From positions 1-64,000 of the forward strand of contig JBFWRK010000018.1 of the NCBI GenBank assembly GCA_050248955.1: a stretch of DNA of 64,000 nucleotides, read 5' to 3'. Positions 8,252 to 18,708 of this stretch are shown here, piece after piece. The notes under the pieces are model-generated. The model ran no database searches and was not told where the DNA came from. It worked only from the letters and a program-made list of their open reading frames with translations. The translations under genes were made by a program, and so were the position numbers. Each line of letters starts with the position of its first letter. Positions within the stretch are counted from its first letter, which is position 1. Source of the DNA: JBFWRK01 sp050248955 (lineage in GTDB: Bacteria > Actinomycetota > Acidimicrobiia > Acidimicrobiales > Ilumatobacteraceae).

Positions 8252-11200
8252 GCACGACCCTGCCGACCGTGGACCCGCAGCCCGACGTCGTCGACAACCC
8301 GTACGTCGGCCCGCGCTCGTTCCGGTACGGCGAGCACCTGTACGGACGCGATCGCGAGATCGCCGAGCTCCGTGACGTGCTGATCGCGCAGCGAATCGTG
8401 CTGCTCTACTCGCCGTCGGGTGCCGGCAAGTCCTCGCTGCTCGAAGCGGGCCTCCGTCCCGAGCTCGAGCAACGCGACTTCCGCGTGCTCCCCACGGTCC
8501 GCGTCGGCCACGACGTGCCGCCCGCTCTCGAGGCGCTCCCCGTCCGGAACCGCTACGTGCTGAGCACGCTGCTGTCGCTCGAAGAAGGCCGCCCCGCCGA
8601 GCAACAGCTTCGGCCGACCGAGCTGGCGCAGATCGAGATCGACGGCTACCTCGCCCGCATCACGCAGGAGGACGAGGCCGACCGCGCGACGGAGCCGTGC
8701 CTGATCTTCGACCAGTTCGAGGAGCTGTTCACGCTCGACCCCACCGACCAGCGCCAGAAGTGGGAGTACCTCGAGGAACTCGGCATCGCACTGCGCGATC
8801 GTGGCCGGTGGGCGCTGTTCGCGATGCGCGAGGACTTCATCGCCCAGCTCGACCCGTACGTCGCGCTGATCCCGAAGCGGTTCAGCTCGCGCTATCGCCT
8901 CGACCTGCTCGGCATCGAAGGAGCGCAGCTCGCGATGCGCCGCCCGGCCGAGGAGCACGGCCGACCGTTCAACGCCGACGCCGCCACCCGGCTCGTGGAC
9001 GACCTGCGCCAGATGCGGGTCCAGCGGGGCGACACGGTCGTCGAGGAGCACGGGCCCTACGTGGAGCCGGTGCAGCTCCAGGTGGTGTGCCGCCAGCTCT
9101 GGAGCTCGCTGTCCACCGATGCGGTCCGCGCCCCGCACGCTGCCGCACGCGCGAACGGTCACCGCGCGATCGAGCTGGCCGACGTGATCGCGCTCGGCCG
9201 GGTCGACGATGCACTTGCCGCCTTCTACGACGAGTGCGTCCGGCTGGCGGCTGCAGCGACCGGCGCGCGTGAGCGTGAGATCAGGGCGTGGTTCGAGGAC
9301 GAGCTCATCACGGAGCAGGGGTTCCGCGCCCAGGTGCTCGAGGGACCCGGCGAGCGGGGCGCGGCGGTGCTGCGCGAGCTCGAGAACGCGCACGTGATCC
9401 GGGCCGACTCGCGCCGCGGCATCAACTGGTACGAGATCTCGCACGACCGGCTCGTCGCACCGATCCGGGCGAGCAACGCGGCGTGGCGCGACGCGCACCT
9501 CAGCACGCTCCAGCGCGAAGCGCCGCTGTGGGAGGCGCAGGCCCGCCCGGCCGGTTTGCTGATCACCGGCAGCGTCCTCGCCGATGCGAAGGCGTGGGCC
9601 GCGGCGCACCCGGACGACGTGCTGCCGGTCGATCGCGAGTACTTGCAGGCGTCGGAGGACGAGGAGCGGCGTGTCGTTCGCGAGCGACGATCGAGCCGCC
9701 GCAACAAGGTGCTCGCTCTCCTCTCGACGACGATCGGCATCGTCGCAGTCGTCGCGTTGGTGATCGCCCTGCTCGCGACGCGGGCACGATCCCGAGCCGA
9801 GGCGCGCACGCAGGACGAGCGAAAGGTCGCGGCGACGGAGGCGGTGGTCAAGGTGCTGCGGGCGTCCGAGGGCTCGGTGCCCGACTTGAGCGGCATCGAG
9901 CTCGAGCAGGCACAGCTGCAGCACATCTCGCTCCCGTACGTCGGCCTGCGCGGCGCCGACGTGAGCGGCGCCGATCTCACCGGCGCCAACCTGTCGTTCA
10001 CGGACCTCCAGGGCACGTCGCTGTCGGGCGCCACCCTCGAGGGCGCCGATCTGACCGGCGCCAACCTCGCTCGTGCAGACCTCACGTGGGCCGACCTCTC
10101 GCTCGCCAACCTGACCGACGCGAACATCACCGGCGTCGACTGGGCCGATGCGAGGTGCCCGGACGGCAGCGATGCGAGCACGCACGACCAGACCTGCGAC
10201 GGACATCTCGTCCCGGCGGGGGGCGAGTTCTCGGGCGACCTGATCGGCCTGGACCTGACCGGTCGCGACCTGACCGGTGTGATCTTCAGCGATGCCGACC
10301 TCCGGCTCACCATCTTCGGCAACACCGACGGCGTGACGTGGCGCCAGGTCCGCTGCCCCAACGGTCGCGAGTCCGAGGCCGCGGGCGGCAGTTGCGACGG
10401 TCAGCACGACTTCGTCGGTGGCAGGTTCGAACAGGTCCAGGCGCCTGGCGTCAGACTGGCGGGCAACCTGTCCGGCGCGGACTTCACCGGTGCGAACCTG
10501 CAGGCGGCGTGGTTCAACAGCACCTACCTCGCAGGGGCCGACCTGTCGGGCGCCGATCTGCGCGGTGCACGGATCACGGACCTCTCCGCCGACGACCTGG
10601 TCAACACCGACCTGCACGTGGCATCGCTCGCCGGCGCGACGTTGAGCAGCGTGGATCTGCGCGGCGTCGACTTCGGCGAGGCCGACACGACGGGCCTCTT
10701 CCCCGCCAAGGAGGTCTGCCGCGACGACGACACGGTCGGGCTCCCACTCGATCAGTCGGCGTCGCAGTGCGGCGACGCCGACGCCCGCATCACGGTACGG
10801 AACGCGCTGCTCGCGGCGGACGCCGACGAGCTGCTCGCCATGCTCGACGATCCGACTGGCTTCGAGTACCTCCGCGCGTACCTGTCGCCGACCGGCCTGC
10901 TGCCCAACGGCCTCACCGATTACATCGAGCCGCCTCCGAGGAACCTCTACGTCTCGGCCGATCCGAGCGAGCCCGAAACGTTCGTGTCGTTCACCCTGCA
11001 GCTCCGGGACGACGTCGCAGCACTGTTCGCCGATCGAGCCGAGGATCTCAACATCTACGACGGCGCCGTGTCGTGGTCGATCGCACTCGTGCCTGCCGGC
11101 GCCGAGTGGCGCGTGCAAGCCGGTTCGTTCTGCGACTTCCTCACGCAGCTCGAGCTGTACTACGCACTCCTCGTCGGGCCGCCGAGCGAGACGTCGCGCC

Positions 11201-11274
11201 CGGCACTCGACGCGTGCCCGCACACGTTGCCGCAGACCCTCGTCGGCCCACCGGAGCTCGCGACCGAGGGATGA
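8248..11274 (+). CDS. membrane STAND NTPase with pentapeptide repeats
   Basis: A 1008-residue protein. It opens with NPYVGPRSFRYGEHLYGRDR, the typical entry of nSTAND1-type P-loop NTPases. Walker A is SPSGAGKSS (55-63; the usual first Gly is Ser) and Walker B is CLIFDQFEELF (151-161). A winged-helix part around 340-420 ends in YEISHDRLVAPI. A single membrane segment lies at about 489-511, followed by pentapeptide repeats in two main blocks (about 567-640 and 735-815; for example LSGATLEGADLTGANLARAD) with Cys-containing inserts between. The last 190 residues are an unrecognised domain. STAND proteins sense a ligand and oligomerise on NTP binding. Membrane placement puts the repeats outside by the simplest topology. 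Coupled to the TIR-SIR2 gene, the likely effector. Confidence 0.85.
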   Translation: MSTTLPTVDPQPDVVDNPYVGPRSFRYGEHLYGRDREIAELRDVLIAQRIVLLYSPSGAGKSSLLEAGLRPELEQRDFRVLPTVRVGHDVPPALEALPVRNRYVLSTLLSLEEGRPAEQQLRPTELAQIEIDGYLARITQEDEADRATEPCLIFDQFEELFTLDPTDQRQKWEYLEELGIALRDRGRWALFAMREDFIAQLDPYVALIPKRFSSRYRLDLLGIEGAQLAMRRPAEEHGRPFNADAATRLVDDLRQMRVQRGDTVVEEHGPYVEPVQLQVVCRQLWSSLSTDAVRAPHAAARANGHRAIELADVIALGRVDDALAAFYDECVRLAAAATGAREREIRAWFEDELITEQGFRAQVLEGPGERGAAVLRELENAHVIRADSRRGINWYEISHDRLVAPIRASNAAWRDAHLSTLQREAPLWEAQARPAGLLITGSVLADAKAWAAAHPDDVLPVDREYLQASEDEERRVVRERRSSRRNKVLALLSTTIGIVAVVALVIALLATRARSRAEARTQDERKVAATEAVVKVLRASEGSVPDLSGIELEQAQLQHISLPYVGLRGADVSGADLTGANLSFTDLQGTSLSGATLEGADLTGANLARADLTWADLSLANLTDANITGVDWADARCPDGSDASTHDQTCDGHLVPAGGEFSGDLIGLDLTGRDLTGVIFSDADLRLTIFGNTDGVTWRQVRCPNGRESEAAGGSCDGQHDFVGGRFEQVQAPGVRLAGNLSGADFTGANLQAAWFNSTYLAGADLSGADLRGARITDLSADDLVNTDLHVASLAGATLSSVDLRGVDFGEADTTGLFPAKEVCRDDDTVGLPLDQSASQCGDADARITVRNALLAADADELLAMLDDPTGFEYLRAYLSPTGLLPNGLTDYIEPPPRNLYVSADPSEPETFVSFTLQLRDDVAALFADRAEDLNIYDGAVSWSIALVPAGAEWRVQAGSFCDFLTQLELYYALLVGPPSETSRPALDACPHTLPQTLVGPPELATEG

Positions 11275-11296
11275 CGCCGCTGCGACGACGCATGCG

Positions 11297-12184
11297 CTAC
11301 GGGCGCCGCCCGGCGTAGAGCCTGACCGGCGCCGCCCACGTGCGAGGGACCTCGCGCACGTCGTCGAAGCCATGGCGACCGATCATCTCGACGATCTCCT
11401 CCGGCTGCCACGGGTGTCCTCCCGATCGCACCGTGCGCAGGTCGAGCAACAGCTGGGACAACCGGTCGGGCGGTGCCGCGAACATGCCTGCGAGGACCCA
11501 GCCACCCGAGCGCAACGCTCGCACGCTGGCCGCGAGCGCGCCCGGCACGACGTCACCCGGCAGGAACGGCATCGGCAACCAGATCGCGTCGTAGACGCCC
11601 TTCGCGTCGAGGTCGACGACATCCAGCAACTGCAGCTCGACGCGGTCCTCGAGGCCCTCGGCAGCGACGTTGCGCCGTGCCAGGTCCAATGCCGGCGCGA
11701 ACAGGTCGATCCCGGCGACGCGCGCCGCCGGATAGGCGCGAGCCGTCGCGATCGCCAGCCAACCCGTTCCGGTCCCGACATCGAGGAACGCCGATCCGGG
11801 TGCGGCAAGTCGCGCGCCGAACCCGTCGAGCGTGCCCTCTGCGGCGCGGAACGCCCCCGCGATCGCCATCGACAGTCGTCCCATGCCCTGCAGCAGCGCT
11901 TCGTCGACGTGGGCCCACGGCCCGGTACGACCCGGTTCGTCGACGAGATCGGCCGCCTGGCGGAGCAATGCGCGGACCATGCCGACGGTCTGCGCGCCAC
12001 TCCCGTCGTCGAGCGCCGGGAGCTCGCCGACGATCTCGGTGACGATCGCGGCGAGGAGCTCGCGCACACGCGGCTCGACGTCGATCCCCTCCGACTCCAC
12101 GCGCACATGAGCGGCGATGGCCGCCACCGCCTCCATCGCCGACGTCAGTCGGACCGTGGCCCCCATCAGCGTCTCGTTCGGCAT
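11297..12184 (-). CDS. class I SAM-dependent methyltransferase
   Basis: A 295-residue protein. A helical N-terminal part of about 125 residues precedes a Rossmann methyltransferase fold: motif I is FLDVGTGTGWLAIATARAYP, followed by VAGIDLFAPALDLARRNVAA and the motif IV region DAIWLPMPFLPGDVVPGALA. Because that last stretch has LPMPFLP rather than NPPY or DPPY, it is not a typical N-methyltransferase of nucleic acids; the substrate is unknown, a small molecule being likelier. A Shine-Dalgarno-like GAGGAGGAA sits just before ATG 12184. It converges on the STAND gene with a 22-base gap. Confidence 0.75.
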   Translation of the reverse strand: MPNETLMGATVRLTSAMEAVAAIAAHVRVESEGIDVEPRVRELLAAIVTEIVGELPALDDGSGAQTVGMVRALLRQAADLVDEPGRTGPWAHVDEALLQGMGRLSMAIAGAFRAAEGTLDGFGARLAAPGSAFLDVGTGTGWLAIATARAYPAARVAGIDLFAPALDLARRNVAAEGLEDRVELQLLDVVDLDAKGVYDAIWLPMPFLPGDVVPGALAASVRALRSGGWVLAGMFAAPPDRLSQLLLDLRTVRSGGHPWQPEEIVEMIGRHGFDDVREVPRTWAAPVRLYAGRRP

Positions 12185-12292
12185 GTTCCTCCTCGGGGCC
12201 GATGCGCTCGCAGGCTCCCCGGCGACGATAGCCAGATCTGATCCGCGGTCAGTTCCGCAGATCGGCCGTCAGATCCGACGTCAGACTTCGTC

Positions 12293-13810
<1,518 letters not shown>

Positions 13811-13842
13811 TCAGCCGCTCACCGGTCGGTCTTCCGGTCGAC

Positions 13843-13860
13843 GGAGCCGACTAGCGTTCG
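13843..13860 (+). promoter_or_regulatory. promoter-like 18-mer ahead of the GOLPH3-like gene
   Basis: GGAGCCGACTAGCGTTCG, identical to 6085-6102 ahead of Hsp20, with TAGCGT at 13852-13857. Here the start codon is about 50 bases away, so a short leader would be made. Confidence 0.4.
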
Positions 13861-13904
13861 CGGCCACGTCGAGAGCGTACGACCGCTTGCGCGATGATCA
13901 GTCC

Positions 13905-14543
13905 GTGCTGCTCGCAGAAGCGTTCGTCCTCCTGGCGCTGAATCCGGACGGATCGCCGGCGCGCGGCGCGTCGAACCAGTCGGCCACAGCGGTCGGTGTC
14001 ACAGGCGCGCTCGTCACCGAGCTCGTCCAGCAGGGACACGTCGACCTCGCTGACGGACGCGTCCATCTGACCGGCAGCCGCCCGACGCACCCACTGCTCG
14101 CCCAAGCGCTGGACAACCTTGTGCCCCATGAGGGCAAGAAGCTCAAGTCCAGGCTCGGCGCCGTGAAGCACTCCGGCTGGAAGGAGGTCGTCGACGGCAT
14201 GGTGGCGGCGGGCGCCCTCGGACGGGAGAAGCACGGCCTACGAGCGACCCGGCACCCTGTCACCGACCCCGTCGCCCACGCCACCCTGCTCTCCGAGGTT
14301 CGCTCCGCCGCCACGGGCGACGGGTCGATCGAGCCGCGCACTGCGGCACTGCTCGCCTTGGCCGGACCCAGTCAGCTGCTCGAGATCGTCGCCCCGCAGC
14401 GCGCCGACCGGGCGCAGGCCAAACGGCGCATCGCCGAAGCCGCCGAGCAGGTTCCCGCGGCCGCCGCCGTCAAGCACGTGATCGACTCCATGGAAGCCGC
14501 GATCGCCGTGGCCGCCGTATCGGCCGCGAGCAGCAGCAGCTGA
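13905..14543 (+). CDS. GOLPH3/GPP34-like protein
   Basis: A 212-residue, mainly helical protein matching the GPP34 (GOLPH3/Vps74) family: it starts VLLAEAFVLLALNPDGSPAR, has TAVGVTGALVTELVQQGHVD, and contains PLLAQALDNLVPHEGKKLKS and PRTAALLALAGPSQLLEIV. Eukaryotic members bind PI4P and sort Golgi enzymes. In actinobacteria these proteins are common and mostly of unknown role, likely peripheral to the membrane. I chose GTG 13905 because the family begins with the hydrophobic LLAE helix; TTG 13887 would add six residues. It converges on the acyl-CoA dehydrogenase gene with a 9-base gap. Confidence 0.8.
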   Translation: MLLAEAFVLLALNPDGSPARGASNQSATAVGVTGALVTELVQQGHVDLADGRVHLTGSRPTHPLLAQALDNLVPHEGKKLKSRLGAVKHSGWKEVVDGMVAAGALGREKHGLRATRHPVTDPVAHATLLSEVRSAATGDGSIEPRTAALLALAGPSQLLEIVAPQRADRAQAKRRIAEAAEQVPAAAAVKHVIDSMEAAIAVAAVSAASSSS

Positions 14544-14552
14544 CGGCTGCGG

Positions 14553-15734
14553 TCAGCCCCATCGCGGTTGTTCGTCGGGATTGATGCCGAGGCTGAGCTT
14601 CCCGACGAGCTCGTGGGTGAGCAGCGTGTTGCCGGGGTGGATGCGCCCGAGGCGGGCGTCGCGGAAGAGCTGCTCGAAGCGGCTGCGCTTGAAGATCCCG
14701 GCGCCGCCGGTGAGATCGAGCGTGGTGTCGACGACCGACCAGGCACGAGTGACGACGTCGTGCTTGCAGGCGAAGATCTTCACCGGCCAGTCCATGCCGT
14801 GATCGACGCCGGCGGACCAGTCGTCGCAGACCCGATCGAGGTGGGCCGTCATCGCCTCGAGGTGGATGCGCATCTCTGCGATGTGGTGCTGCACCTCCGG
14901 GTGGTAGGCCATCGAACGGGTGAGTGCCATGGAGCGGCGCTCGTGCATCGTCGTGACGGTGTCGTCGAAGGCGCGGCGGGCGATCGAGGAGTACACCCCG
15001 GCGAAGCCGAGCAACGCCCAGGCGAACAGGGCGACGTGGAACATGTCGGCACCGGCGAACCCGGCCGGTGAGACTCGGATGACCGCGTCGTCGGGGACGA
15101 AGGTGCGGTCGAGGATGGTGTCGTTCGACATCGTGGCGCGCATGCCGAGCGTGTCCCAGGTCTGCTCGATCCGGTAGCCCGGGGTGTCGCGGTGGATGAA
15201 GCCGTGGACGACCTTGGGCGCGCTCGGGTCGCTGGTGTCGAGGCCGTGAACACCCAGGTACGTCCAGACCGGAGACAGGCTGCCGAAGATCTTGTGCCCG
15301 GTGAACGCCCATCCGCCATCGACCCGTTCGGCCTTCGTGGAGGACAGCAGCACCGGGATGTCGTTGCCGCTCTCGCCGTGGCCGGCGGCGAACACGTGCC
15401 CTTCGGCGGCCCGGCGCAGGACCCAGTCACCCGACGGATCACCGCTCCGGTGGAGGTCGGCGCACAAACCGACGAAGTAGTGGTGCATGTTGATCGCGAT
15501 CGCGGTCGCCGGCGCGACGTAGGCGATGCGTCGCTGGAGCTGGTTGATCTCGGCCAGGTTCAGTCCGGCGCCACCGAGCTCGGTCGGGACCGAGGCGAGC
15601 AGGTAGCCGGATCGGCGGAGCTCGTCGAAGTCCTCGTCGAAGAACTGGTTGGTCCGGTCGTAGCCGGGGGCGCGCTGGTCGAACCGGGCGAGCATCTCGT
15701 CGGTCAAGAGTTCGATTCGGGTGTCGGTGAGCAT
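14553..15734 (-). CDS. acyl-CoA dehydrogenase family protein
   Basis: A 393-residue flavoprotein of the acyl-CoA dehydrogenase superfamily, of usual length. Seen are an N-terminal helical domain (LLASVPTELGGAGLNLAEIN), the middle beta domain binding FAD (WAFTGHKIFGSLSPVWTYLG and WDTLGMRATMSNDTILDRTF) and the C-terminal helical bundle (MALTRSMAYHPEVQHHIAEM; DLTGGAGIFKRSRFEQLFRD). I cannot locate a certain catalytic glutamate, so it could be an oxygen-using relative such as an acyl-CoA-dehydrogenase-like monooxygenase. It is divergent from a TetR gene. A 16-bp palindrome lies 20 bases before the ATG at 15734, so TetR repression is likely. Confidence 0.85.
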   Translation of the reverse strand: MLTDTRIELLTDEMLARFDQRAPGYDRTNQFFDEDFDELRRSGYLLASVPTELGGAGLNLAEINQLQRRIAYVAPATAIAINMHHYFVGLCADLHRSGDPSGDWVLRRAAEGHVFAAGHGESGNDIPVLLSSTKAERVDGGWAFTGHKIFGSLSPVWTYLGVHGLDTSDPSAPKVVHGFIHRDTPGYRIEQTWDTLGMRATMSNDTILDRTFVPDDAVIRVSPAGFAGADMFHVALFAWALLGFAGVYSSIARRAFDDTVTTMHERRSMALTRSMAYHPEVQHHIAEMRIHLEAMTAHLDRVCDDWSAGVDHGMDWPVKIFACKHDVVTRAWSVVDTTLDLTGGAGIFKRSRFEQLFRDARLGRIHPGNTLLTHELVGKLSLGINPDEQPRWG

Positions 15735-15753
15735 CGGGCCTCTCCTTTCTCAG

Positions 15754-15769
15754 TCGGTCGATCGACCGA
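15754..15769. promoter_or_regulatory. TetR operator 1 (perfect 16-bp palindrome)
   Basis: TCGGTCGATCGACCGA, in the promoter of the acyl-CoA dehydrogenase gene. One base differs from operator 2. Confidence 0.75.
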
Positions 15770-15842
15770 ACTACCGTTGTCGATCACTGTCGCACCCTTG
15801 TCAAGCCCTTGACGAACAGGGAAGAGCGGGTGAACACTACCT

Positions 15843-15858
15843 TCGGTCGGTCGACCGA
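15843..15858. promoter_or_regulatory. TetR operator 2 (near-identical copy)
   Basis: TCGGTCGGTCGACCGA, 89 bases centre to centre from operator 1 and 22 bases before the tetR ATG. It supports autoregulation and the start at 15881 over an upstream GTG-type frame that would place the operator inside the gene. Confidence 0.75.
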
Positions 15859-15880
15859 GAATGCCACTGAGGAGGCGACG

Positions 15881-16504
15881 ATGGCGCTGACGACGGAGCC
15901 TGACACTGCGGGCGCGATCTTGGCCGCCGCGCGGGAGCGGTTGCTGATCGACGGCTACGCCGGGATGTCCACGCGCAAGGTCGCGCAGCAAGCGGGTGTG
16001 CCCCTCTCTCAGGTCCACTACCACTTCGGGTCGAAGGGTGGGATGGTGCTCGCGTTGCTGGAATCGGAGAACCGCCGGCGGCTGGCGCGGCAGGCCGGGA
16101 TGTACGCGCAGGACCTCCCGCTGTGGCGCCGCTACGAGCAGGCGTGCGACTTCCTGGAAGAGGATCTCGAGTTCGGCTACGTACGCGTCCTGCAGGAGAT
16201 GATCGCCGCCGGATGGTCGACGCCGGCGATCGCCGAAGCGGCGCGCACACTGCTGATCGGTTGGTACGAGCTGCTCACCGAGGTGGCGACCGAGGCGGCG
16301 GAGCAGTTCGGTGGACTCGGCCCGTTCGAGCCGGCCGAGATCGCCACCCTGATCGGCAATGCGTTCATCGGCTCGGAGGCGCTGTTGCTGCTCGGCTTCG
16401 ACCGGCACCAGCTGCCGATCCGTACGAGCCTGCGGCGTGTCGCCGAGCTGATCAGGGCGATCGAGGAGCGCGCGGCCAGTCCGACGAACGGTCGGCGGCG
16501 ATGA
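15881..16504 (+). CDS. TetR-family transcriptional repressor
   Basis: A 207-residue repressor. The N-terminal helix-turn-helix domain is clear (GAILAAARERLLIDGYAGMS, then TRKVAQQAGVPLSQVHYHFG), ending in the family's HYHFGSK. The ligand domain is helical, with YVRVLQEMIAAGWSTPAIAE. ATG 15881 follows a good ribosome site (GAGGAGG). Two near-identical palindromes flank the divergent promoter region, so it probably represses both the acyl-CoA dehydrogenase gene and its own operon. Its stop overlaps the ATG of the hydrolase-glycosyltransferase fusion (ATGA). The inducer may be an acyl or lipid-like compound, judging from the controlled genes; that is inference. Confidence 0.9.
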   Translation: MALTTEPDTAGAILAAARERLLIDGYAGMSTRKVAQQAGVPLSQVHYHFGSKGGMVLALLESENRRRLARQAGMYAQDLPLWRRYEQACDFLEEDLEFGYVRVLQEMIAAGWSTPAIAEAARTLLIGWYELLTEVATEAAEQFGGLGPFEPAEIATLIGNAFIGSEALLLLGFDRHQLPIRTSLRRVAELIRAIEERAASPTNGRRR

Positions 16505-18612
16505 GAGCTCGGCAGCCAGATGCCAGCGGCTTCACCGAGCGCGACGGTGTCCGCCTGCACTGGGAGGTGTTCGGCAGCGGTGACCCGACGATCGCGCTGG
16601 TGCCGACGTGGTCGGTGCTGCACTCGCGCTTCTGGAAGCTGCAGGTGGGGACGCTCGCCCGCAGGCATCGGGTGGTGACCTTCGACGGGCGTGGCACGGG
16701 GCGGTCGTCCAAGCCCGCCGGTCCGGAGGCGTACAGCCACCACGAGTTCGCGGACGACATCGTCGCCGTGCTCGACGCGACCGGCATCGAACGGGCAGTG
16801 CTCGTCGCCCTCTCGCGTGGTGCGATGTGGGCGATCCAGTTCGCCGCCGAGCATCCCGAGCGCGCGGAGGGCATCGTGGCGATCGCCCCCGCCGTCGACA
16901 TCACCGCCGGTCATCCCGAGCGGGTCGTGTACGCGTTCGACGAGCCGCTCGACACCACCGAGGGCTGGGCGAAGTACAACAGCCACTACTGGCAACGCGA
17001 CTTCCCGGACTTCCTCGAGTTCTTCTTCGGGCAGATGTTCAGCGAGGCGCATTCCACCAAGCAGATCGAGGACTGCGTCGGCTGGGGGCTCGAGGTCTCA
17101 CCGATGACGCTTGCCGATGCGAGCCGCGACCTGCACGGCCACGAGGGCGACAGCTTCCGATCCGTGTGCGAACGGGTGAGTGCGCCGGTCCTCGTGATCC
17201 ACGGCGACAAGGACCGCATCCGCCCCCACGCCGCAGGCGTCGCGCTCGCCGACGTGACCGGTGGTCGACTCGTCACGATCGCTGGCGGAGGTCACGGGCC
17301 GCAGGCTCGTGACCCGATCGTCGTCAACCGTCTGATCGAGGAGTTCGTCACCACGATCCACCCAGGGCCGCGGCCGCGCACGCGCACGTGGGTGCGCGCC
17401 GCCCGCCGCCCCAAGCGGGCGCTGTACATCTCGTCGCCGATCGGGCTCGGACACGCCCTGCGCGACGCCTCGATCGCCGACGAGCTGCGCAAGATCCATC
17501 CCGACCTGCAGATCGACTGGCTCGCCCAGCACCCGGTGACGAAGGTGCTCGAAGACCGGGGAGAGCGCGTGCACCCGGCATCGGCGTGGCTCGCCAGCGA
17601 GTCGGCGCACATCGAGGACGAAGCCGGCGAGCACGACCTCCACGCGTTCCAGGCGATCCGGCAGATGGACGAGATCCTCGTCAACAACTTCACGGTGTTC
17701 AACGACGTCGTCGGCGACGAGCACTACGACCTCGTGATCGGCGACGAAGCCTGGGATGTCGACTACTTCCTGCACGAGAACCCCGAGCTCAAGCACTTCG
17801 CGTTTGCCTGGATGACCGACTTCGTCGGCTGGCTGCCGATGCCCGATGGCGGCGACGAGGAAGCTGCCCTGACCGCCGACTACAACGCCGAGATGATCGA
17901 GCAACGAGCCCGGTACAGGCGGCTGCGCGACCGCTCGATCTTCATCGGCGAGCCTGACGACATCGTCCCTGATTCCTTCGGCGATCAGCTCCCCGGGATC
18001 CGTGAGTGGACCGCGGCCAACTTCGAGTTCTCCGGCTACGTGACCGGGTTCGATCCGGCCGATTTCGCCGACCGAGCAGCGTTGCGGCACGAGCTCGGCT
18101 ACCGGCCCGACGAGCTCGTGTGCGTGGTCGCGGTCGGCGGGTCGGGCGTCGGCGGAGACCTGCTGCGCCGTGTCGTCGACGCCGCGCCGGCCGCTCGCCG
18201 ACTGGTCGAAGGGCTGCGATTCGTCGTCGTCGTCGGCCCTCGCCTCGACCCGCGAGCCTTCCCACGCCGCAAGGGCGTCTCGTACCACCGGTACGTCCCG
18301 CAGCTCTACCGTCACCTCGCGGCGTGCGACCTGGCCATCGTGCACGGTGGACTGACCACATGCATGGAGCTCACCGCCAACCGCCGACCGTTCATCTACG
18401 TGCCGCTGCAGCACCACTTCGAGCAGAACTTCCACGTGCATCATCGCCTGCAGCGGTACGGCGCCGGGCGGCGCCTCGACTACGGCGATGTCTCCGACGC
18501 CGACCTGCTGGCCAAGGTGATCGCCGACGAGATCGGGCGCACCATCGACTACCTGCCCGTCGACCACCGCGGCGCGGCCCGCGCCGCAGCGTCGATCGCG
18601 GAGCTGATCTGA
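16501..18612 (+). CDS. alpha/beta-hydrolase fused to a GT28/MurG-like glycosyltransferase
   Basis: A 703-residue fusion. Residues about 10-285 are an alpha/beta hydrolase: VVTFDGRGTGRSSKP, nucleophile S105 in VALSRGAMW (an A-x-S-x-G elbow), acid around D236/D238 in VIHGDKDRIRP, and H265 in GGGHG. A basic linker then leads to a GT-B glycosyltransferase (about 305-703): RALYISSPIGLGHALRDASI reads like the N-terminal GxGH loop, VAVGGSGVGGDLL begins the C-terminal domain, and DLAIVHGGLTTCMELTANRR is the nucleotide-sugar binding region. The best inference is an enzyme that both makes and trims a glycosylated lipid or polyketide, or a resistance-type sugar transferase. It is controlled with the TetR gene. 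No signal peptide. Confidence 0.85.
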   Translation: MRARQPDASGFTERDGVRLHWEVFGSGDPTIALVPTWSVLHSRFWKLQVGTLARRHRVVTFDGRGTGRSSKPAGPEAYSHHEFADDIVAVLDATGIERAVLVALSRGAMWAIQFAAEHPERAEGIVAIAPAVDITAGHPERVVYAFDEPLDTTEGWAKYNSHYWQRDFPDFLEFFFGQMFSEAHSTKQIEDCVGWGLEVSPMTLADASRDLHGHEGDSFRSVCERVSAPVLVIHGDKDRIRPHAAGVALADVTGGRLVTIAGGGHGPQARDPIVVNRLIEEFVTTIHPGPRPRTRTWVRAARRPKRALYISSPIGLGHALRDASIADELRKIHPDLQIDWLAQHPVTKVLEDRGERVHPASAWLASESAHIEDEAGEHDLHAFQAIRQMDEILVNNFTVFNDVVGDEHYDLVIGDEAWDVDYFLHENPELKHFAFAWMTDFVGWLPMPDGGDEEAALTADYNAEMIEQRARYRRLRDRSIFIGEPDDIVPDSFGDQLPGIREWTAANFEFSGYVTGFDPADFADRAALRHELGYRPDELVCVVAVGGSGVGGDLLRRVVDAAPAARRLVEGLRFVVVVGPRLDPRAFPRRKGVSYHRYVPQLYRHLAACDLAIVHGGLTTCMELTANRRPFIYVPLQHHFEQNFHVHHRLQRYGAGRRLDYGDVSDADLLAKVIADEIGRTIDYLPVDHRGAARAAASIAELI

Positions 18613-18708
18613 GTAGCGAGCGATGGACCCCGTGAGCTGACGGTCCGGGCATCGTCGAGCTGCCCGACAGCCGAGTCCGAGCGCGGCGAGTTCGAGAACC
18701 CGGCCGGG

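Noticed and set aside
8152..11373. 1073-residue frame on the minus strand opposite the STAND gene
   Set aside because: Val/Arg/Glu-rich nonsense; the opposite frame has Walker motifs and pentapeptide repeats.
18392..18708. C-terminal extension of the serine hydrolase in its first frame
   Set aside because: Arg/Ala nonsense after the frameshift and overlaps the end of the glycosyltransferase gene.
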